Of a stretch of DNA of 64,000 bases, positions 29,137 to 39,102 are shown piece by piece. Within the stretch, counting starts at the first letter, position 1; each line of letters opens with the position of its first letter. A model generated the notes under the pieces. It searched no databases, was not told the origin of the DNA, and was given only the letters and a program-made list of their open reading frames with translations. Source of the DNA: Candidatus Methanophagales archaeon (GTDB lineage Archaea > Halobacteriota > Syntropharchaeia > Alkanophagales > Methanospirareceae); NCBI GenBank assembly GCA_024699715.1, contig JANPRD010000002.1:62001-126000 (forward strand). Direction: 5' to 3'. The position numbers and the translations under genes were made by a program.

Positions 29137-31212
29137 TCAAGAGGTAAATGTCTCTATTTGTGCATATATGTGCTTATCTCTGAAGTGTCTGACGGAGGCG
29201 GCGCCTGAAGGACACATTCCAACACAGCACCCGCATCCTTTGCATATTGCCTCGTTCACTCGTGTGATGTGCCTCTCTTCGTCAAACTCAATCGCACCGA
29301 AAGGACATACTTTCTCGCAGCAACGACAACCGACGCACATATCCTCGCTCACTTCAGATGTCGCAGGCTCAATCTCGGCGACGCCTTTCACGAGGTATGC
29401 GAGCGCAGCAGAAGCGGCTGCCCTCCCTTGAGCCACTGTGTCAGTAATGTCCTTCGGACCTTGACAGCATCCTGCGACGAAAATGCCATCAATTGCGGTG
29501 TCAACAGGTCTCAACTTCGGATGCGCCTCAAGGAGGAAGCCGTCAGCAGACTTAGAGAGCTTCAGCATGCTTATTACTTCCTCCGCAGTGTCGCTTGGTC
29601 TTATACCGACGCCAAGCACGACCAAGTCCGCTTCCAATTCGTAAGTCTCGCCGAGCATCGTGTCCTCAGCCCTCACGACCAATCTGTCGCTACCAGGCTT
29701 CTGATATATCTCGCCAGGAAGACCCCTGCGGTAGACAACGCCCTCCTTCAGCACTTCGTCCCAGAACTCCTCAAACCCTTTTCCGAATGCTCGCACATCT
29801 TGGTAAAGCACCGTAACATTCGCATCAGGAAGCTTTTCCTTGACAAAATGTGCCTGCTTCATCAGATACATGCAGCATATACGAGAGCAGTATGGGTAGC
29901 CTGTCTGCTTGTTCCTTGAACCCACGCAACTGATGAAAACCACATCCTTCGGCTCCCTCCCATTTACAATGATTTTTCCACCTGTTGGACCTGTGGGACT
30001 CGCAAGTCGCTCAAATTCCAATCCAGTGATGACATTCGGGTATTCTCCGTAGTGGTATTCAGGCAGCAAGCGAGGGTCAATAATGTCGTAGCCAGTTGCG
30101 ACAATAATCGTGCCGACCTTGAACTGTGCTTCTTTATCCTTCTGTGAGAAGTCTATCGCATCTTCCTTGCACGCAGCCATGCAAGGCGTCTTCGCCTTTC
30201 CAGCACGAACATCCTCTAAAGTTGCATCTCCGCACTTACCGTTCTTGAGAAGCGAGCAATTCTCGGCATCAACGAGGAAAACAGGCGGAACGGCGAAAGA
30301 GAAAGGCATGTAAATCGCCTTGCGTTTGCTCAATCCCTCATTATACTCGTCAGGAACTTCAACAGGACACACTTTCGCACATTCACCGCAACCCGTGCAT
30401 TTGTTCTCGTCCACGAACCTCGCCTTCTTCCGCACCTTCACCTCGTAGTTCCCGATGAAACCGCTGACATCTTCAATGTCTGTGTGCGTCAACAACACAA
30501 TATTCGGATGAGCACCGACTTCAATCATACGAGGCGCCAAGAACGAGGAAACACTCTTCATTACTGGGAATGTCTTGCTGAGTTGAGCCGCATGACCTCC
30601 GATTGAAGGCTTCTTCTCCACCAAATACACACGGAAGCCCGCATCCGCAATGTCCAACGCCGCTTGAATGCCTGCGACGCCACCGCCAATGACGAGCGCA
30701 GCGGGCTCAACATTCACCTCCTTCTGCTCCAACGCCTCAAGCAGCGATGCCCTTGCGACCGCAGCACGCACAATCTCCTTCGCCTTCTCTGTCGCTTCCT
30801 CCTTGTAGTCAACATGCGGCCACGAGCAGTGCTCACGAATATTCGCCTGCTCAAAGTAGAAAGGGTTCAAGCCGTTGTCAGCGCATACTTTGCGGAATGT
30901 GAGCTCGTGCATCCTCGGCGAGCAAGCAGCGACAATCACCCTGTTTATGCGACCCGCCTTCAAATCCTCCGCAATCAGCCCTTGACCGGGGTCAGAACAC
31001 ATGTAAATGTAATTTCTTGCGAGAACAACATTCGGTAGCGTCTTCGCATAGTCCCTGACCGCCTCAACATCCACCGTAAGCGCAATATTTATACCGCAGT
31101 GGCATACATACACGCCTATCCTCGGTTTCTCCACGCCTCGCTCCTCTAACTCCTCCGCTTTCTCCGCTTCTTCAACAGCCCTCATTCGCAGCAGCAACCT
31201 CTTCTCCCTCAC
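29137..31212 (-). CDS. hdrA: Heterodisulfide reductase subunit HdrA, full length
   Basis: RIGVYVCHCGINIA, VIGGGVAGIQAALDIA, CTGCGECAKVCP, PYCSRICCMYLMKQAHF, C-terminal CVGCRCCEKVCP and CKGCGCCVGMCPS. Confidence 0.92.
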   Translation of the reverse strand: MREKRLLLRMRAVEEAEKAEELEERGVEKPRIGVYVCHCGINIALTVDVEAVRDYAKTLPNVVLARNYIYMCSDPGQGLIAEDLKAGRINRVIVAACSPRMHELTFRKVCADNGLNPFYFEQANIREHCSWPHVDYKEEATEKAKEIVRAAVARASLLEALEQKEVNVEPAALVIGGGVAGIQAALDIADAGFRVYLVEKKPSIGGHAAQLSKTFPVMKSVSSFLAPRMIEVGAHPNIVLLTHTDIEDVSGFIGNYEVKVRKKARFVDENKCTGCGECAKVCPVEVPDEYNEGLSKRKAIYMPFSFAVPPVFLVDAENCSLLKNGKCGDATLEDVRAGKAKTPCMAACKEDAIDFSQKDKEAQFKVGTIIVATGYDIIDPRLLPEYHYGEYPNVITGLEFERLASPTGPTGGKIIVNGREPKDVVFISCVGSRNKQTGYPYCSRICCMYLMKQAHFVKEKLPDANVTVLYQDVRAFGKGFEEFWDEVLKEGVVYRRGLPGEIYQKPGSDRLVVRAEDTMLGETYELEADLVVLGVGIRPSDTAEEVISMLKLSKSADGFLLEAHPKLRPVDTAIDGIFVAGCCQGPKDITDTVAQGRAAASAALAYLVKGVAEIEPATSEVSEDMCVGCRCCEKVCPFGAIEFDEERHITRVNEAICKGCGCCVGMCPSGAASVRHFRDKHIYAQIETFTS

Positions 31213-31284
31213 CAGCCCCTCCTTCAGACCTCTTTTCCTCCTCCGCCATTTTCAACACCTTCAACCTTCAAACGCCCCTCTCTT

Positions 31285-32976
31285 CTAACTACTGCCACCT
31301 CCACTGCCACTGCTACTACCGCTCGCAGCTACGGAAGAAATCTCCTTTGCAGCGAATTGAAGCGAAGCTGCGGTGAGCGGCTTCTCCTCCATCTCAACCA
31401 CACGAGGCTTCACACGCACCTTCTTCTTCGCAAGATATACGAGAGCTGCGGAAGCTGCTGCCTTACCTTGCTGAACGCTGTCAGGAATGTCCTTCGGTCC
31501 TTGAGCGCAGCCTGCGATGAAAACGCCCGGTATTTCGGTCTCAATCGGCATCGCCTTCGGATGCTTCTCCGCAAAGAACTTGTCAGGCGAGAGCTTCAAA
31601 TTCAGCACCTCAAGAATCTGCTTCGTGCCGTCGCTCGGTCTCAGACCGACGCCAAGCACAACCAAGTCCGCTTCCAATTCGTAAGTCTCGCCGAGCATCG
31701 TGTCCTCCGCCCTCACGACCAATCTGTCGCTACCAGGCTTCTGATATATCTCGCCAGGAAGACCCCTGCGGTATGTGATGCCTTCGGACTGAACTCTGTC
31801 GTAGAATTCCTCGTAGCCTTTACCGAAAGCCCTCACATCTTGGTAAAGTATTGTGATTTTCACGCCATGCGTTTTTTCGTGCAAGAGATGTGCGTGCTTC
31901 GCAAGATACATGCAGCAAACACGACTGCAATACGGATAACCCAACTGCTTGTTCCTTGAACCTACGCATGAAATGAAAACTGCATCCTTCGGCTCCTTAC
32001 CATTAATCATAATTTTACCGCCTGTAGGACCAGAAGCACTGCTCAATCGCTCAAATTCCAATCCAGTTATGACATTTGGGTATTCTTCGTAGTGGTATTC
32101 AGGCAATAAGCGAGGGTCAATAATGTCGTAGCCAGTCGCAATAATGATGACGCCGACATTCAACTCAACGATTTCATCCTTCATGTCAAAGTTTATCGCA
32201 CCGGGACCGCAGGCTTCCATGCAAGGTGTCTTCGCCTTTCCAGCACGAATGTCATCAATCGTGACCTTACCGCACTTCCCTCGCTTTACCATCATGCAGT
32301 GCTCAGGGTCAACCGTGTAAACAGCGGGAACCGCCTGCGGAAACGCAATATAAATTGATGAACGCTTTCCAAGCCCTTCATCAAACTCGTTCGGCCACTT
32401 GTTCTTGAACCTGCACGCTTCCGCACACATGCCACAACCCGTGCATTTGTTCTCGTCAACATACCTCGCCTTCCTTCGCACTTTCACCTTGAAGTTCCCC
32501 ACTTCTCCGCTCACTTCCACTACTTCAGAGTAAGTCATCAAATTTATCAGCGGATGGCGACCAACATCCACCATTCTCGGCGTTAAAATGCATGCGGAGC
32601 AGTCCAAAGTCGGAAATGTTTTGTCCAATTGTGCCATGTGTCCGCCTATGAACGGCTTCCTCTCAACGAGATGCACCTTAAATCCCGCATCCGCAATTCC
32701 GAGTGCCGCATACATGCCTGTAATTCCTGCACCGACGACAAGTGCTTCCGGAACAACCTCAATTTCCTTCTCCTCAACCTCGCCGAGGTATGCTCGCTCC
32801 ATCGTATCTCTTATGCCTTGCATCTTCGGCTTCGTTGCATCCTCTATTGTCTCCTCCGCATGCTGTTTTGCCTCTTCTTCGCCACCACTACCGCCACCGC
32901 TGACACCCTCTTTTCCCGCTTCTAACTCTGATTTCTCCTCAATCTCATCTCCAGACATTTTCCACCCCTCCCTCAA
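31285..32976 (-). CDS. hdrA: HdrA paralogue lacking the N-terminal module and the C-terminal ferredoxin domain
   Basis: VVGAGITGMYAALGIA, CTGCGMCAEACRF, PYCSRVCCMYLAKHAHL; ends VAASGSSSGSGGGSS without CxxCxxC. Confidence 0.85.
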   Translation of the reverse strand: MREGWKMSGDEIEEKSELEAGKEGVSGGGSGGEEEAKQHAEETIEDATKPKMQGIRDTMERAYLGEVEEKEIEVVPEALVVGAGITGMYAALGIADAGFKVHLVERKPFIGGHMAQLDKTFPTLDCSACILTPRMVDVGRHPLINLMTYSEVVEVSGEVGNFKVKVRRKARYVDENKCTGCGMCAEACRFKNKWPNEFDEGLGKRSSIYIAFPQAVPAVYTVDPEHCMMVKRGKCGKVTIDDIRAGKAKTPCMEACGPGAINFDMKDEIVELNVGVIIIATGYDIIDPRLLPEYHYEEYPNVITGLEFERLSSASGPTGGKIMINGKEPKDAVFISCVGSRNKQLGYPYCSRVCCMYLAKHAHLLHEKTHGVKITILYQDVRAFGKGYEEFYDRVQSEGITYRRGLPGEIYQKPGSDRLVVRAEDTMLGETYELEADLVVLGVGLRPSDGTKQILEVLNLKLSPDKFFAEKHPKAMPIETEIPGVFIAGCAQGPKDIPDSVQQGKAAASAALVYLAKKKVRVKPRVVEMEEKPLTAASLQFAAKEISSVAASGSSSGSGGGSS

Positions 32977-33158
32977 ATTTAACCAAAACGCTCATTTTAA
33001 ATCTTTCCATTTTTTCCCATCGCTTCTCCTCTCTCTTCTCCTCTCTTACCCTCACTCTCCTCTCCTTACTTTCCCCTTCCCTACTACTACGCCACTACTT
33101 GTCCCTCAACTCTCACGCCACACTACTAACCTGAGTTAAGAGACGAGCCTGCTCTGAG

Positions 33159-34680
33159 TTAAGGGACGAGCCTTCTCCTGTCTCTCGGGAACAAAATGAC
33201 CTCTCTTATGTTTTCAATGTTGAGCATGGTCATCAGCAGTCGCTCAATTCCCAAGCCGAAGCCCGCATGCGGGGGCATTCCATACTTGAATGCTTCCAAG
33301 TAGAACCTGAAACTCTCTGGGTTCAAGCCACGAGCAGCGATATTTTTGCGTAGCAGTTCGTAGTCGTGTATGCGCTGCGAGCCTGAAGCGAGCTCCAAGC
33401 GTGGATGCATCAAGTCAAATGCGTTGCATGTCTCTCTCCCTAAGTCGCATCCGTTGCCTCCGTTGCCTCCGTCGCCCCCGTCACCTCTGTCGTTGTCCGT
33501 GTTTGTTCTGTGTTCGCTCTCACTCGCAACGGCTGCGGCAGGGCATCGCATAGTAAGGCTTTATTTCGCAAGGCCAGTCGGTAATGAAGTAGTGAGCGCC
33601 GATGAGCTCGCCGAGTGTCTTCTCAGCAAGCGTGCTCAAATCTTCGCCCCACTCCATTTCAATGCCTTCTTCAGCGAGGAGTTCAAGCGCCTTCTCGTAA
33701 GTTATGCGTTCAAACGGCTTCTTCGGCACTTCTAAAGAAATGTTGAGAGCTTTTAGCCCTTCGTATTCAGCGACGCCCTCGTAAATGTGAACGACGAGGT
33801 CTTCAAGCAGAGACATCACATATTCATGGTCGGCGAACGCAACCTCAACATCCAAAGAAGTCGCTTCATTCAGGTGCTTCGTTGTGTCATGCTCTTCCGC
33901 CCTGAATATCGGACCTATTTCGTAAACGGCATCAAAGCCAGACGCCATCATCATCTGCTTATACAACTGCGGGCTTTGATTCAGGAACGCCTCTCTCTCA
34001 AAATACGAGATTGGGAAGAGTGCAGCGCCTCCTTCCGTTGCGGTTGAGACAATTTTGGGCGTGTTTATCTCAACGAAGCCACGAGCATCTAAGAACTCAC
34101 GGGCTAACTTCAGCACTCTCGCACGCAGTAAAAAAATCTGCTTCACCCTTTCTGAACGCAAATCCATGAAACGGGCATCAAGCCTCGTGTCAAGGTTCGC
34201 AGGAACTCTGCCCGTGACATCTAAAGGCAGTTCAGGCTTCGCCTCACTTAACACTTCCACTCTCTTCGGAACTATCTCAAAACCACGAGGCGCCCTTTTC
34301 TCCGCCTTCAAAACGCCGATAACCGCAACGACTGACTCCCTGCTGATTTTACGAAAGCGCTCAAGCATCTCCTCGCCCACAGTCTCCTTGCGTAGCGTTA
34401 CCTGCGTTACTCCGCCCCTGTCTCTGATGAGAGCGAAGAGGACGCCTCCCAAATCCCGCTTATCGTGGAGCCATCCTGCGACGCACACCTCACGACCGTC
34501 ATCCGCAGCAGAAAGCTCGTTTGAATACTTCCTACATGACCTCAAGAAACGCAAGAATTCCAAGTCAAGCAAGCTACCCATGACCCTCTCACTTCTCACG
34601 CCTCCACACACACTCACCTCTCGCCACTCGCTCTTCGCACACTCGCTCTTCGCACGCTTGCTCTTTGCACACTCGCTCAC
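33159..34680 (-). CDS. aspS: Aspartyl-tRNA synthetase, split by +1 frameshift near 33540
   Basis: ORF 33520..34680 ([77 protein letters not shown]) plus ORF 33159..33551 ([58 protein letters not shown]). Confidence 0.9.
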
Positions 34681-34691
34681 CTGCTTAGGCG

Positions 34692-35102
34692 CTATTCTTC
34701 CAGAAGTTTCGCATTCACGACGCCGTCTTGACCGGGTCTGCTCGTCACAACCGCCCTTCCGAGCTCTGTTTCGACAATTGCACCCCTCGTAACGATGTTT
34801 CTTCGCTTGAAATGCGGGTTCGCTGGATTTTCAACAACGCTCAGAATCCTCACCTTGCGAGTCACACCGCTCCTCGGGTCTGAAACATTCGCAAAATCGC
34901 AACGCAATAGCCTGACTTTCGTGTTTCCGCCTCTCACCCGCAAGACCTTCCTCCTTGCTTCCTCGCTCACCGTCGTCTCTGAAGGCTCTCTGCCCGCCTC
35001 GTGCTTCCTCTTCTTGCGATGCTTGTGGTATCTACCGCCTGATGCCTTCCTTGCAGAGCGACCTTGCCACCTCACTCCTCTCACCCCCTCACACGCCTCC
35101 AC
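34692..35102 (-). CDS. rps8e: Ribosomal protein eS8
   Basis: [53 protein letters not shown]. Confidence 0.9.
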   Translation of the reverse strand: MEACEGVRGVRWQGRSARKASGGRYHKHRKKRKHEAGREPSETTVSEEARRKVLRVRGGNTKVRLLRCDFANVSDPRSGVTRKVRILSVVENPANPHFKRRNIVTRGAIVETELGRAVVTSRPGQDGVVNAKLLEE

Positions 35103-35143
35103 GCCTCACATGCATCAAACGCCTGCTCACACGCCTGACTTGT

Positions 35144-35305
35144 TCAAGGGCCCTGAAAACCGCACTTCTCGCAAATGTAGGGGTTTCCCAGACGCCTGCA
35201 CTTCACGCACCTCGCTATCTCAACCTCACCGCAATTCGGGCACGGAAACACCGTGAATCCTTTTTCCAAGAGACGAATTCCGCAAGATGTGCAATACTCG
35301 CTCAT
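35144..35305 (-). CDS. Small multi-CPxCG Zn-ribbon protein (53 aa)
   Basis: [53 protein letters not shown]; four CxxC motifs; below ORF-track size cutoff. Confidence 0.8.
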   Translation of the reverse strand: MSEYCTSCGIRLLEKGFTVFPCPNCGEVEIARCVKCRRLGNPYICEKCGFQGP

Positions 35306-36032
35306 ATCCCGCACCTCTCCTCAACACCAATCGCTCCACCGCATTTAATCCTCTCTCCCTTCTTCCCTTTTCCTTTTCTGCTTTTCCTTGCAAGCCACCC
35401 TGCGACGAGATGACACCACTGCCACCTGAACCTGTCCCTGTCGCCGATGCTGCCGATGCCGACGATGCCTCCGATGCCTCTGAAACCGCCGAAAACGCAG
35501 AGACGGAGAGGCACACAACTGTTGAGGGCTCTCCGTAAGGGCAACGACCGCCATTTAATTTGAAATCTGCTTCTATTTCAACATCCTCAAAACTCGCAGG
35601 TGGCTTCTTCCCCGAAAGATTTGCGCTTGTTGCGGTCAGCGGGCGACCAAATGCAGTGATTAAACGGAGGGCAATCTCATGTTCGGGCATCCTCACGCCA
35701 ACAAGCGGAGAACCCCCAGTCAATATCTCAGGCAGAACAGCCCTGCGAGGAAGAAGCACCGTCACAGGCCCAGGAAGCAGAGCATTCAATATCTCCTCAA
35801 CCTCCGCAGATTCAACAATCGCAACGCTCTCAAGCATCTCAAAAGAAGAGACCGCTACTGAAATCGGCTTTTTGAAGGCACGACCCTTCAATTCAAACAC
35901 ACGACGCACCGCTCTCTCAGAGAGGGCATCCGCACCAAGCCCGTAAACTGTTTCGGTGGGATAAACAACAACGCCACCGCTCTCCAGCACCTCAACCGCC
36001 TTCTCAAGCTCACGCTCTATATCCTCCGTCAG
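35226..36032 (-). CDS. sua5: L-threonylcarbamoyladenylate synthase Sua5/YrdC-type
   Basis: [38 protein letters not shown]...[15 protein letters not shown]...GEPSTVV then low-complexity run then [12 protein letters not shown]; start inferred within ORF 35226..36437 ([20 protein letters not shown]). Confidence 0.8.
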   Translation of the reverse strand: MTEDIERELEKAVEVLESGGVVVYPTETVYGLGADALSERAVRRVFELKGRAFKKPISVAVSSFEMLESVAIVESAEVEEILNALLPGPVTVLLPRRAVLPEILTGGSPLVGVRMPEHEIALRLITAFGRPLTATSANLSGKKPPASFEDVEIEADFKLNGGRCPYGEPSTVVCLSVSAFSAVSEASEASSASAASATGTGSGGSGVISSQGGLQGKAEKEKGRRERGLNAVERLVLRRGAGYERVLHILRNSSLGKRIHGVSVPELR

Positions 36033-36096
36033 CATCACTCTCGCCTTGCATTTGTTCTCGGAATTGAAAAGGTTGCGTGGAAAAATTAAGAGAGAA

Positions 36097-36977
36097 ATGG
36101 CGCATGCAGCGGGGGGAGGAGGCGTTCTTAAGCGAGTTTTCAGCGAGCTTTCCGCATTTTTAAACGAGAGGAAGGTCGTCTCTGAGGGCGAGTTGCGTTT
36201 GAAAATAAGGGAATGCCTTTCTGCACTCAGCGATGCGGAGATGCGTGAATTGGAGAAAAATCTCGGCATCGGCAGAGAAAAGGAAGGAGCGAGAGGAAAA
36301 GCGGAAGAGAGAGCAGAAGAGAGAGCGGAAGAAAGAGCGGAAGCGAGGGAAGAGGCTGTTAAGAGCGTTGAAGAAATCATTTTCAGAAGCATCACAACGA
36401 GGGAGAAAATCTCGGTGTTTTCGCCGGACTGCCACACGAAAATAAACTATCAGGGTGAGATTTTCTATTGTCTGCCGACGCATAAATTCTTCGCCGAGGA
36501 GCTGGAGCAAGCGTTCCTGCGGTGGTCAAAGATAAGGAGCGCAGCGAGTATGTTAAGTGGCGTCGTTGAGGATTTTTTGAGGAGATGCGGATATTCCACC
36601 CGCTCTCTTCAGAAGGATGAAGAATGCGAGGTTCTTGAGGCGGAGAAAGTGCATGGTGACCGTAAAAGGAAACTCCGCATTTTAATTTTACCGTCAATAA
36701 AATTCGTGCCTCGCTTCTTGCGGAAGATTTCTCAGACGAATCTGAGAATACTGTTATTGCCGTTCCGACGGAGAGGACGCCAGCACCTTTCATCTCTTTC
36801 TTCAGGGAGCATGCGGAGGAATTTCCATCAGAATGGAGAATTTGGGTCGTAGATACTGAGCGAAAGGCAGTGAATCCATTTCTCGGAAGGGAAGAAGATG
36901 AGGAGATTGAGCGGAACTTTGAGAACCCGATGCAAGCGAGAAAGGCTCTCAGCGTTTGGATGCGGAAAGCTTTTTGA
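36097..36977 (+). CDS. Conserved hypothetical with Arg/Glu/Ala repeat; C-term in shifted frame
   Basis: ORF 36046..36852; -1/+2 frame from about 36675 reads HFNFTVNKIRASLLAEDFSDESENTVIAVPTERTPAPFISFFREHAEEFPSEWRIWVVDTERKAVNPFLG to TGA at 36977. Confidence 0.5.
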
Positions 36978-37119
36978 TACGCTTCTTCGCTTCTCGCATG
37001 TCGCAATGGAAACGCTCACTTGAGCGTGAAACCGCTTCAACTCAACATTTCTTAGCCTCGCAGTCGCCAGTCGCATTTCAATATCCTTTATATTTTTTGA
37101 AATTAACGCAAGAGCGGAG

Positions 37120-37974
37120 ATGACGGCGGAGGTTGTGAAGGTAGGATTTGTGAAATTAGGGAACATCGGAGCGTCAAGGATTGTGGATTTAGTGCTTGAC
37201 GAGCGTGCGGACAGAGAAGATGTGGATGTCCGTGTCGTAGGCACAGGTGCGAAGCTCACGCCTGAGCATGCGGAAGCAACTTCCGAGTTGTTGAACTGGA
37301 ATCCTGATTTAGTCGTGGTTGTGAGTCCGAATGCAGCGCTTCCAGGTCCGAAGAAGGCTCGTGAGATGGCAAAGGAGCGGGGTTTGCCTTGCATTGTCAT
37401 TTCGGATGCACCTGCGAAGAAGGCAGTGAAAGCACTCAAAGAAGGAGGCTTCGGCTACATTCTGATAATGGGCGACCCAATGATAGGAGCTCGGAGGGAG
37501 TTCTTGGATGCGGTTGAGATGAGCATGTTCAACGCAAATGTGCTTGCTGTCTTGACTGCTACTGGCGTTGTCCGCATTTTGCAAGAGGAGCTTGATGCGG
37601 TGATTGAGCAAATAAAGAAGCGGAAGGCGGGCGAGAGCGTTGAGCTGAAGTTGCCGCAGATTGAGGTCACTGCTGAGCTTGCAGCGGAGCGTGCAGGCTT
37701 CTCAAATCCCTATGCGAAGGCGAAGGCGATTGCCGCTCTCGCAATGGCTGAGAAGGTCGCAGATTTGGATGTGCAAGGGTGCTTCGTCGTGAAAGAGGCT
37801 GAGAGGTATGTGCCTCTCGTCGCAGCAGCACACGAAATGCTTGAGGCAGCAGCGAAACTCGCAATGGAAGCACGAGAAATAGAAAAATACGGGGACTCGC
37901 TCTTAAGAGTGCCTCATGCAAGGACAGGAGAACTGCTGCGAAAAGTGAAACTGATGGAAAAGCCGACCGCTTGA
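37120..37974 (+). CDS. mtd: F420-dependent methylenetetrahydromethanopterin dehydrogenase
   Basis: VKVGFVKLGNIGASRIVDLVLDERADREDVDVRVVGTGAKL, GFGYILIMGDPMIGARREFLD. Confidence 0.92.
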   Translation: MTAEVVKVGFVKLGNIGASRIVDLVLDERADREDVDVRVVGTGAKLTPEHAEATSELLNWNPDLVVVVSPNAALPGPKKAREMAKERGLPCIVISDAPAKKAVKALKEGGFGYILIMGDPMIGARREFLDAVEMSMFNANVLAVLTATGVVRILQEELDAVIEQIKKRKAGESVELKLPQIEVTAELAAERAGFSNPYAKAKAIAALAMAEKVADLDVQGCFVVKEAERYVPLVAAAHEMLEAAAKLAMEAREIEKYGDSLLRVPHARTGELLRKVKLMEKPTA

Positions 37975-38019
37975 TTTCTTTTCTCTCTCTTTCTTTTCGC
38001 CTTTATTTTGTAAGGGAAA

Positions 38020-38682
38020 TTGCACGCAATGGATGTTTTTGTTTCTTGGAGCGGAGGGAAGGACTGCTGTTTGGCGCTCTACAGGGCTTTAAAGGCGGGA
38101 TTCAAAGTCAGGTATCTGTTCAGTATGCTTGGTGAAGATGGTTTGAGGTCAAGAGGACACGGTTTGAGCAGAAGTCTTCTGAACGCTCAATCTTCCGCTT
38201 TGGGAATACCAATCGTGTATGGGAGGTCTTCGTGGGAAACTTACGAGGAGGAATTCAAGAGGGTTGCCGAAAATCTGAAGGATGCGGGCATTCAAGGAGG
38301 CGTGTTCGGAGATATAAACCTTGAAGAGCATAAGGAGTGGGTTGAAAGAGTTTGCGGTGAAATCGGAATAAAAGCTTTTGAGCCACTCTGGAATGAAAGT
38401 TATGAGAATTTGTTGCGTCAATTTTTCGGCGAAGGCTTTGAAGCCGTGATTGTTGATGTCAAAAAAATAATAGGTGATGAGTGGGTCGGTCGGAATTTTG
38501 ACTACGAATTCGTAGAATACCTTGAAAATCAGGGAGCGGATGTGTTCGGCGAGAACGGAGAATATCACACATTAGTAACATACGGTCCGATATTCAAGCG
38601 ACGCATAGAGATTCTTGAGAGCAGGAAAACTCAAAGAAATGGCAGGCTCACGCTTGAAATTTTAAGATTTAAACTGAAATGA
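38020..38682 (+). CDS. Diphthine-ammonia ligase-like ATP pyrophosphatase
   Basis: VFVSWSGGKDCCLALYRALKAG, GGVFGDINLEEHKEWVE, ENGEYHTLVTYGPIF. Confidence 0.85.
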   Translation: MHAMDVFVSWSGGKDCCLALYRALKAGFKVRYLFSMLGEDGLRSRGHGLSRSLLNAQSSALGIPIVYGRSSWETYEEEFKRVAENLKDAGIQGGVFGDINLEEHKEWVERVCGEIGIKAFEPLWNESYENLLRQFFGEGFEAVIVDVKKIIGDEWVGRNFDYEFVEYLENQGADVFGENGEYHTLVTYGPIFKRRIEILESRKTQRNGRLTLEILRFKLK

Positions 38683-38754
38683 GGAGCAAATAAGTATGTT
38701 TGATTTCTCTGTTCCATCAGCTTTCAGGCGTTGAGCAAGCGAGCAGTTTCGCAT

Positions 38755-39081
38755 TCAGCCGACTTCAACGCCCTCTTCTTTGCGTTTTCCCGAAGGGGGC
38801 AGACGCCTGAGATGTTCAGGCACTTTCACCCTCAAAATGTTCGTTGAACGCACATGATATATGGGGTTTCCAGTTGTGGGGTCGTATTCTTCGGTGCGAA
38901 TTATATCTGTGACTATCGCCTTAAATTTAAGCACGGTGCCGTCCTCCAACTTATACTCGTTCCAATCCTCACGAACAACCTCAAAGTCCACCTGCTCCGC
39001 CTCCACCTCTCTCCCATTCGGCAACCTGATTTTCATCTCTACTGAATGATGCCACCTCGCTTTAAAAAGTTTTTCCCACAC
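38755..39081 (-). CDS. Conserved archaeal hypothetical
   Basis: Compact ORF MWEKLFKARWHHSVEMKIRLPNGREVEAEQVDFEVVREDWNEYKLEDGTVLKFKAIVTDI. Confidence 0.6.
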   Translation of the reverse strand: MWEKLFKARWHHSVEMKIRLPNGREVEAEQVDFEVVREDWNEYKLEDGTVLKFKAIVTDIIRTEEYDPTTGNPIYHVRSTNILRVKVPEHLRRLPPSGKRKEEGVEVG

Positions 39082-39102
39082 AACGCCTCACTTGCTCCGT
39101 CA

